Positions 59,625 to 64,000 of a stretch of 64,000 bases of DNA are shown here, in pieces. The notes beneath the pieces were generated by a model. That model was not told the origin of the DNA, did not search any database, and saw only the letters and a list, made by a program, of their open reading frames with translations. A program made the position numbers and the translations under genes. The DNA is from Peribacillus simplex (lineage in GTDB: Bacteria > Bacillota > Bacilli > Bacillales > DSM-1321). Within the stretch, counting starts at the first letter, position 1. Every line of letters starts with the position of its first letter. Where the stretch lies: assembly GCF_900156045.1 (NCBI RefSeq), contig NZ_FTMX01000003.1:310001-374000 (forward strand), written 5' to 3'.

Positions 59625-60652
59625 GCTGTCATCGTATTCAGCCACTTACTTGAAGACTGCACTTTGACGCCTTTATAATAATATTTCACGATGTCTTCAT
59701 AGGTTTTACCTTCCCTGGCCATGCCATTAGCACCGTATTGGCTCATTCCAACTCCGTGTCCTGATCCTTTTGTCGTGATGACAATCTGGTTACCTTGACG
59801 CTCCCAGTCAAAATCGGATGATGTCAGCCCGAGCTTCTCACGAATCTGTTTTCCTGTCATTTTCTTTCCTCCGATTTCCACAACACCTACGCGATTGCCT
59901 GATGTTCTTTCAATGACAGTTCCTATTGATGTTCCCGAAGAAAGACTTACACCCAGTTTTCTTTCAAAATCGGCAGTATCCACTACAACTTTATTGTAAA
60001 ATTTTGGTGATTCTTCTTTATCCCACGGACTGGATACACTTTTTAAATAGGGGTAATCAGCTTGCCAATAGTCCTCGGAATTCTCCGTGTAGCCATTACT
60101 TGTCGAAAAAAAAGTGGCAGTAATCGGTTTTCCTTCATAGGTTAAAATTTGACCCGCAGTTTCTTTTATAGCCTTGTTAATTTTTTGCATCTTCGATTTA
60201 TAATCAGAGCCCCACTGTTTTTTCAGCTCATCATTATTCTTATAAACTTGGTGCATGACCGTATCGCTTACATCGGCACCATCCGGCAAGCCCAATCGAC
60301 TTTCACTTATAAGCTGATTGACAATGTAAGTTCTCGCTGTCAATGCTTGAGCCTTCAGAGCTTCTTCTTCAAAATCCGCTGGCATTTCAGCCGCAACCAC
60401 ACCAGTCAAGTACGATTCAATCGGCAGTTTTTCAATCTTCTTTGCAGATGTTCGGTAAACCGCAACTTCTACTGAACTCATTTCATTTGCAGCTACCTCT
60501 TTACCCTCATTCTTCACTTTCTTTTCTAATTGTTCGGTCAACTGCCCACTTGTCTTATCATTTGAAAATGGAAGCACAAGCACTGCCGGAATCATGACAA
60601 TTACGAATGCTACTGCTATGAATAGTACGATCATCGGTTTGATTGCTTTCAA
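59615..60652 (-). CDS. spoIID: Stage II sporulation protein D
   Basis: A 345-residue membrane-anchored lytic transglycosylase needed for engulfment. An N-terminal transmembrane helix lies at about 8-30. The SpoIID domain has YLTGVVAAEMPADFEEEALKAQALTARTYI near residue 85 and GSGHGVGMSQYGANGMA near 305; the Glu in AEMP is the catalytic residue in SpoIID. Start is TTG, after GGGAGGCTCAGGAA. Position next to murAA and close to spoIIQ is conserved. Acts with SpoIIM and SpoIIP at the septum. Confidence 0.94.
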   Translation of the reverse strand: MKAIKPMIVLFIAVAFVIVMIPAVLVLPFSNDKTSGQLTEQLEKKVKNEGKEVAANEMSSVEVAVYRTSAKKIEKLPIESYLTGVVAAEMPADFEEEALKAQALTARTYIVNQLISESRLGLPDGADVSDTVMHQVYKNNDELKKQWGSDYKSKMQKINKAIKETAGQILTYEGKPITATFFSTSNGYTENSEDYWQADYPYLKSVSSPWDKEESPKFYNKVVVDTADFERKLGVSLSSGTSIGTVIERTSGNRVGVVEIGGKKMTGKQIREKLGLTSSDFDWERQGNQIVITTKGSGHGVGMSQYGANGMAREGKTYEDIVKYYYKGVKVQSSSKWLNTMTAKK

Positions 60653-60815
60653 ATTCCTGAGCCTCCCTACACTTGTTTTCTCTGCCGTATATAATCATAA
60701 TCGTATCCAGCAGGTATCTTTACATAACAAATGTATGTCGAAGGACAAGCTTTTATGAATAGAAAAACGACATCTCTATTAACTGTAGTCGATGAGTCCG
60801 GATCAAGAAAAAAAA

Positions 60816-60852
60816 AACCATTCACGGTTCAATGACTCGAACGTGAATGGTT
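60816..60852 (-). terminator. Terminator of murAA
   Basis: Stem AACCATTCACG / CGTGAATGGTT with an inner GTTC/GAAC extension, followed on the minus strand by T7. Confidence 0.88.
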
Positions 60853-60863
60853 CTATAAGCTAT

Positions 60864-62165
60864 TTATGCGTTTAAATCTGCAATTTTTTTTGTTTCAGCA
60901 GGTACATCTTCGTTAATACGTTCCACATCTGCACCTAGGGATGCCAATTTGCCATGGAAATTCACGTACCCTCTGTCAAGATGCTTCAATTCTGTAACAC
61001 GTGTAATGCCATCCGCAACCAATCCAGTCAGGATTAGCGCTGCAGCGGCACGTAAGTCTGTTGCAGCTACTTCAGCACCTTGAATGTTAGTTGGTCCATT
61101 AACGATAACGGAACGACCTTCTATTTTAATATTGGCATTCATGCGACGGAATTCCTCAACATGCATAAAACGGTTTTCGAAAACGGTCTCCGTAATCATA
61201 CTTGTTCCTTCAGCACGAAGTAATAATGCCATCATTTGCGATTGCATATCAGTCGGGAAACCAGGATGCGGCATTGTTTTGATATCAATGGCCTTCAAGG
61301 TTTTGGGACCGATAACGCGTAACCCATCTTCTTCTTCAAGAATTTGAACGCCCATTTCCTCCATTTTAGCAATAAGGGAAGTAAGGTGTTCAGGTACAGC
61401 TCCTTGAACAAGAACATTGCCGCCAGTAAGAGCAGCCGCAGTCATGAATGTACCAGCCTCGATACGGTCAGGTATAATCGTATGTTCAGTGCCATATAAT
61501 TTATCGACACCTTCGATTCTCATCGTACCGGTACCGGCACCTCTGACTTTGGCACCCATTTTATTAAGGAGATTCGCAAGATCTACAATTTCAGGCTCTT
61601 TGGCCACATTTTCAAGAATAGTTATACCTTCAGCAAGTGTTGCTGCCATCATGATGTTTTCAGTGGCACCCACACTCGGGAAGTCAAGATACACTCTTGC
61701 ACCCTTAAGTCTGCCTTCTACCTCGGCATCAATGAAACCATTGCCGACCTTCACTTTTGCTCCCATCGCTTCAAAGCCCTTTAAATGCTGGTCGATAGGA
61801 CGTGATCCGATGGCACAGCCACCAGGAAGAGCAACGCGGGCCCGGCCATTCCTTGCTAGTAATGAGCCCATCACTAAAACGGAAGCTCTCATTTTACGTA
61901 CATATTCAAATGGTGCTTCTTCTAATAACTCTCTTGATGCATCTACAGTTACTTGATTGTCATGAAAGGCAACATCAGCATTTAAGTTGCGCAATACTTC
62001 ATTGATTGTATATACATCGGAGAGCGTAGGAACATCTTTAATGATACTTTTCCCATCACTTGCTAATAATGTTGCAGCGATAACTGGCAAAACGGCGTTT
62101 TTAGCACCTTCTACTTTAACTGTCCCGCTAAGCCTTTTTCCGCCGCGGACGATGATTTTTTCCAA
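60864..62165 (-). CDS. murAA: UDP-N-acetylglucosamine 1-carboxyvinyltransferase MurAA
   Basis: A 433-residue cytoplasmic enzyme adding enolpyruvate to UDP-GlcNAc, the first committed peptidoglycan step and the fosfomycin target. The active-site Cys (about residue 117) sits in [19 protein letters not shown]. Other signatures are EGAKNAVLP at residue 19 and [17 protein letters not shown] near 230. The Cys form implies fosfomycin sensitivity. Neighbours ywmB and spoIID identify it as the murAA (murA1) copy. Confidence 0.96.
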   Translation of the reverse strand: MEKIIVRGGKRLSGTVKVEGAKNAVLPVIAATLLASDGKSIIKDVPTLSDVYTINEVLRNLNADVAFHDNQVTVDASRELLEEAPFEYVRKMRASVLVMGSLLARNGRARVALPGGCAIGSRPIDQHLKGFEAMGAKVKVGNGFIDAEVEGRLKGARVYLDFPSVGATENIMMAATLAEGITILENVAKEPEIVDLANLLNKMGAKVRGAGTGTMRIEGVDKLYGTEHTIIPDRIEAGTFMTAAALTGGNVLVQGAVPEHLTSLIAKMEEMGVQILEEEDGLRVIGPKTLKAIDIKTMPHPGFPTDMQSQMMALLLRAEGTSMITETVFENRFMHVEEFRRMNANIKIEGRSVIVNGPTNIQGAEVAATDLRAAAALILTGLVADGITRVTELKHLDRGYVNFHGKLASLGADVERINEDVPAETKKIADLNA

Positions 62166-62197
62166 AAGTATTCCCCTCCGCGTCCATTTTCTCTATA

Positions 62198-62947
62198 TTA
62201 ATATTCAAACGTTATGATTGGTGTGCCAACTACAAAGTTCGTTCGGTCACCCAATCCTTCTGTCCGTAGCCCAAACTGCAAATTTAATTTTTCTTTTGTC
62301 AATGGTTGTTTAAACAATGTTGAATGTGCAGATATAGATGTAAAGTTTGTTTCATGCACACTCTCAATTTCCCTTGCTTGGAACAAATCTAACAGGTCTT
62401 CAGTTTTAGAGTTTAAAACCGAATCCATATTATCATTGATAGACCCTTTAATACAAGAAAAAATTGAAGGAGTTCCTATAAATAGGTCATTCACCCTGTT
62501 TTGGAACGTAGCAGTAAAAAATGCCTTATTGGCTTCCTTCCACTCTTTCCCCTCCACTTCGTAAATAACATAGGTAACTTTATCAAATTTCTCTTCCGTT
62601 GTCATTATTTTGATAGATTCGGTCAGACCTGAATCGACATTGTAAGTTAACGCCTCAGCCTTCCAGCCGGAAGCATCATCTTTCCGGTGCCATTGAAATT
62701 GAGGGTATTTTCGTTTTAAAGCTGTAACTTCGCTTTCAAACTCTTGTTTAGTTGTAATCTCTTTATTTATTTCTCTAGTGAGTACAGACCAATCCCCTAT
62801 GTCCAAATCTTCATCTTTTTGTAACAGTCCCACCATTTCAACTATATCTGGTTTACTTTCTGCCACAATCGTACTATTCCCAATTAAAATCACCGTCAAA
62901 CCGAGAAATACTATGTATGTTAACATTTTTTTGTTTAAATTAAACAT
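62198..62947 (-). CDS. ywmB: YwmB-like exported protein
   Basis: A 249-residue protein with a signal peptide or N-terminal anchor (residues 5-27) and an extracytoplasmic domain. The conserved order ywzB-ywmB-murAA and the length identify it as YwmB (TATA-box-binding-like fold family, DUF1779). Function unknown. It is followed 32 bp later by murAA. Confidence 0.8.
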   Translation of the reverse strand: MFNLNKKMLTYIVFLGLTVILIGNSTIVAESKPDIVEMVGLLQKDEDLDIGDWSVLTREINKEITTKQEFESEVTALKRKYPQFQWHRKDDASGWKAEALTYNVDSGLTESIKIMTTEEKFDKVTYVIYEVEGKEWKEANKAFFTATFQNRVNDLFIGTPSIFSCIKGSINDNMDSVLNSKTEDLLDLFQAREIESVHETNFTSISAHSTLFKQPLTKEKLNLQFGLRTEGLGDRTNFVVGTPIITFEY

Positions 62948-63105
62948 GTTAAATCCCTCCCCTTTTACACATTCTTTCCATAAGGAGAGAGATCATACTT
63001 CAAGTTTTCCGACAATTGGTGACAACTTCCCCTTAAATTTGCAGGAAGCAAAAGCGAATACAAGAGTAGAATCATATTTTGCTATAAGAAAACTCTTACA
63101 GCTTA

Positions 63106-63348
63106 TCAGTCATTACTAAACATATACGGAAGTTGATTTGCAAATCCCAGGTAGTCGAGGAAGAAATTACTTACAACTGAACCGATGGCAACAGTTAATA
63201 AAATATATAAAACCCTGGCCTTGATGACCGAATTGGATCTTAACATTTTATCAAAATGTAATGCCTGTAAAGCCCACCAGGTAACTGCGATGAAAAACAA
63301 GTGTGCAATAATCCCTGTTAAAGCCTGCTGTCCCATTGCTGAAAACAT
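63106..63348 (-). CDS. ywzB: DUF1146 small membrane protein YwzB
   Basis: An 80-residue protein with two transmembrane helices (about 8-28 and 45-68; LTGIIAHLFFIAVTWWALQAL, VLYILLTVAIGSVVSNFF). The ATG at 63348 follows TAGGAGGT; upstream ATGs are not needed. It matches B. subtilis YwzB (77 residues) in length and position. Function unknown. Confidence 0.82.
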   Translation of the reverse strand: MFSAMGQQALTGIIAHLFFIAVTWWALQALHFDKMLRSNSVIKARVLYILLTVAIGSVVSNFFLDYLGFANQLPYMFSND

Positions 63349-63453
63349 GTACATACCTCCTAAAAGACACCCAAATTCTATTCTAACACAAAACCCCTGC
63401 AAATTTGGAATTTAAAAGGAAGAATTGCAAAATATCTTTTTAAAACTGTAAAT

Positions 63454-63482
63454 AGAGGCTTGATCCAATGGAACAAGCCTCT
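63454..63482 (-). terminator. Terminator of nuoN
   Basis: 9-bp stem, AGAGGCTTG / CAAGCCTCT, 16 bp past the stop; only a short T-run. Confidence 0.7.
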
Positions 63483-63497
63483 GATACAGGCATTATA

Positions 63498-64000
63498 TCA
63501 TTTACTTGAAATAAAGTCTGTAAATTCGCCAAATTGATCATGGATAAAATCAAAGGCAATATTTGGTGCCACCCCGAAAAGAATGGTGCCTACCACGCAA
63601 ATGATCAACACGGCGTATAGACCCGGACGAATTTTAATGACCATTTCCGAATGAATGGGCCGGAAAAAGACCTGCACCAATAATCCGAAATAATACACAT
63701 AGGAAACAATGGTTCCTGCAATCATGATTCCCGCGAGGACAAAATGTCCAGGCTCCGTTATGAATGTTCCAAGAAAAATATTGAGTTTGCCAATGAAACC
63801 TGTCGTCCCGGGAATTCCAGCAAGCGCCAGGATAAATACGGTGAATGCCATGGCAAGATACGGTGATTTCCTCCCCAGCCCTGCAAGAATGCTAATATCT
63901 TCTGACCCACTTTGACTGGAGAGCAGCTGGATGACTGCAAATACACCTATATTCATCAATACATAAGCCATTAGATAAAACCAGACAGTATCCAGCAGGA
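63498..64000 (-). CDS. nuoN: NADH-quinone oxidoreductase subunit N, C-terminal part (cut by window edge)
   Basis: The last 167 or so residues of an antiporter-like complex I subunit. Four hydrophobic segments are visible, with AGLGRKSPYLAMAFTVFILALAGIPGTTGFIGK, the conserved core of NuoN. It is open to the right edge, so the N-terminus lies outside. B. subtilis lacks nuo genes, whereas B. cereus group and Peribacillus-type genomes have a nuo operon ending at this place, which helps place the organism. A terminator follows. Confidence 0.9.
   Translation of the reverse strand, partial: LLDTVWFYLMAYVLMNIGVFAVIQLLSSQSGSEDISILAGLGRKSPYLAMAFTVFILALAGIPGTTGFIGKLNIFLGTFITEPGHFVLAGIMIAGTIVSYVYYFGLLVQVFFRPIHSEMVIKIRPGLYAVLIICVVGTILFGVAPNIAFDFIHDQFGEFTDFISSK

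Overview
This 64 kb window comes from an endospore-forming, motile, low-GC Gram-positive of the Bacillaceae. It carries spoIID, spoIIQ and spoIIID, flhO/flhP, mbl, ssbB/ywpF, fabZ, murAA, ywmB and ywzB in an order resembling the yw region of Bacillus subtilis. It also has nuoN, secA2 with an S-layer-type accessory gene, and a PlcR-like regulator, features more typical of the B. cereus and Peribacillus side. Genus is an inference; a Peribacillus-like organism fits best.

Bases 1-16.9 kb are a cell-wall glycopolymer region. A Wzy-like polymerase (cut by the window edge), a MurJ-family flippase and a GT4 glycosyltransferase read rightward. Facing them is a leftward wall teichoic acid block: a 1109-residue double glycerophosphotransferase, a GT2 enzyme, a TagF-type transferase, TagG and TagH. 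After an 840 bp regulatory gap come tagD-tagB, a LysM/NlpC-P60 endopeptidase behind a perfect WalR box, and a LytR-CpsA-Psr ligase. Together these supply CDP-glycerol, prime and polymerise the chain, export it, and attach it to peptidoglycan.

Bases 16.9-30 kb hold an LTA synthase-like enzyme, a secA2/SLAP pair, an alkaline phosphatase, a non-coding 21-bp repeat array, a SpoIID/LytB-domain wall protein, PBP3, and a divergent CorA-like membrane protein preceded by a possible structured leader RNA.

Bases 30.2-32.3 kb are the most interesting part: a compact quorum-sensing module. A PlcR-like HTH-TPR regulator is divergent from an unannotated 37-codon secreted peptide ending in a duplicated ELPGLY motif. 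The two copies differ almost only by synonymous codons. Four copies of a 16-bp box (TATAAC-N4-GGAATA type) sit before the regulator, the peptide gene, an unannotated 47-codon gene and a 104-codon gene of unknown function. I read this as a PlcR/PapR-type circuit with a new pheromone and operator.

Bases 32.9-45 kb contain ywqB/ywqA-like SWIM and SNF2 genes, a LysE exporter divergent from a MocR regulator over a perfect 13-bp inverted repeat, a pair of inverted MITE-like repeats, and a large Vpr-like secreted subtilase. Bases 45-50.7 kb are a complete oligopeptide/dipeptide ABC transporter operon. Bases 51-64 kb are conserved core: ssbB, ywpF, an Asp/Asn-rich lipoprotein, fabZ, an EpuA-type small protein, flhP, flhO, mbl, spoIIID, spoIIQ (with a sigma-F-like promoter and acidic repeats), a VanZ-like gene, spoIID, murAA, ywmB, ywzB and the 3' end of nuoN.
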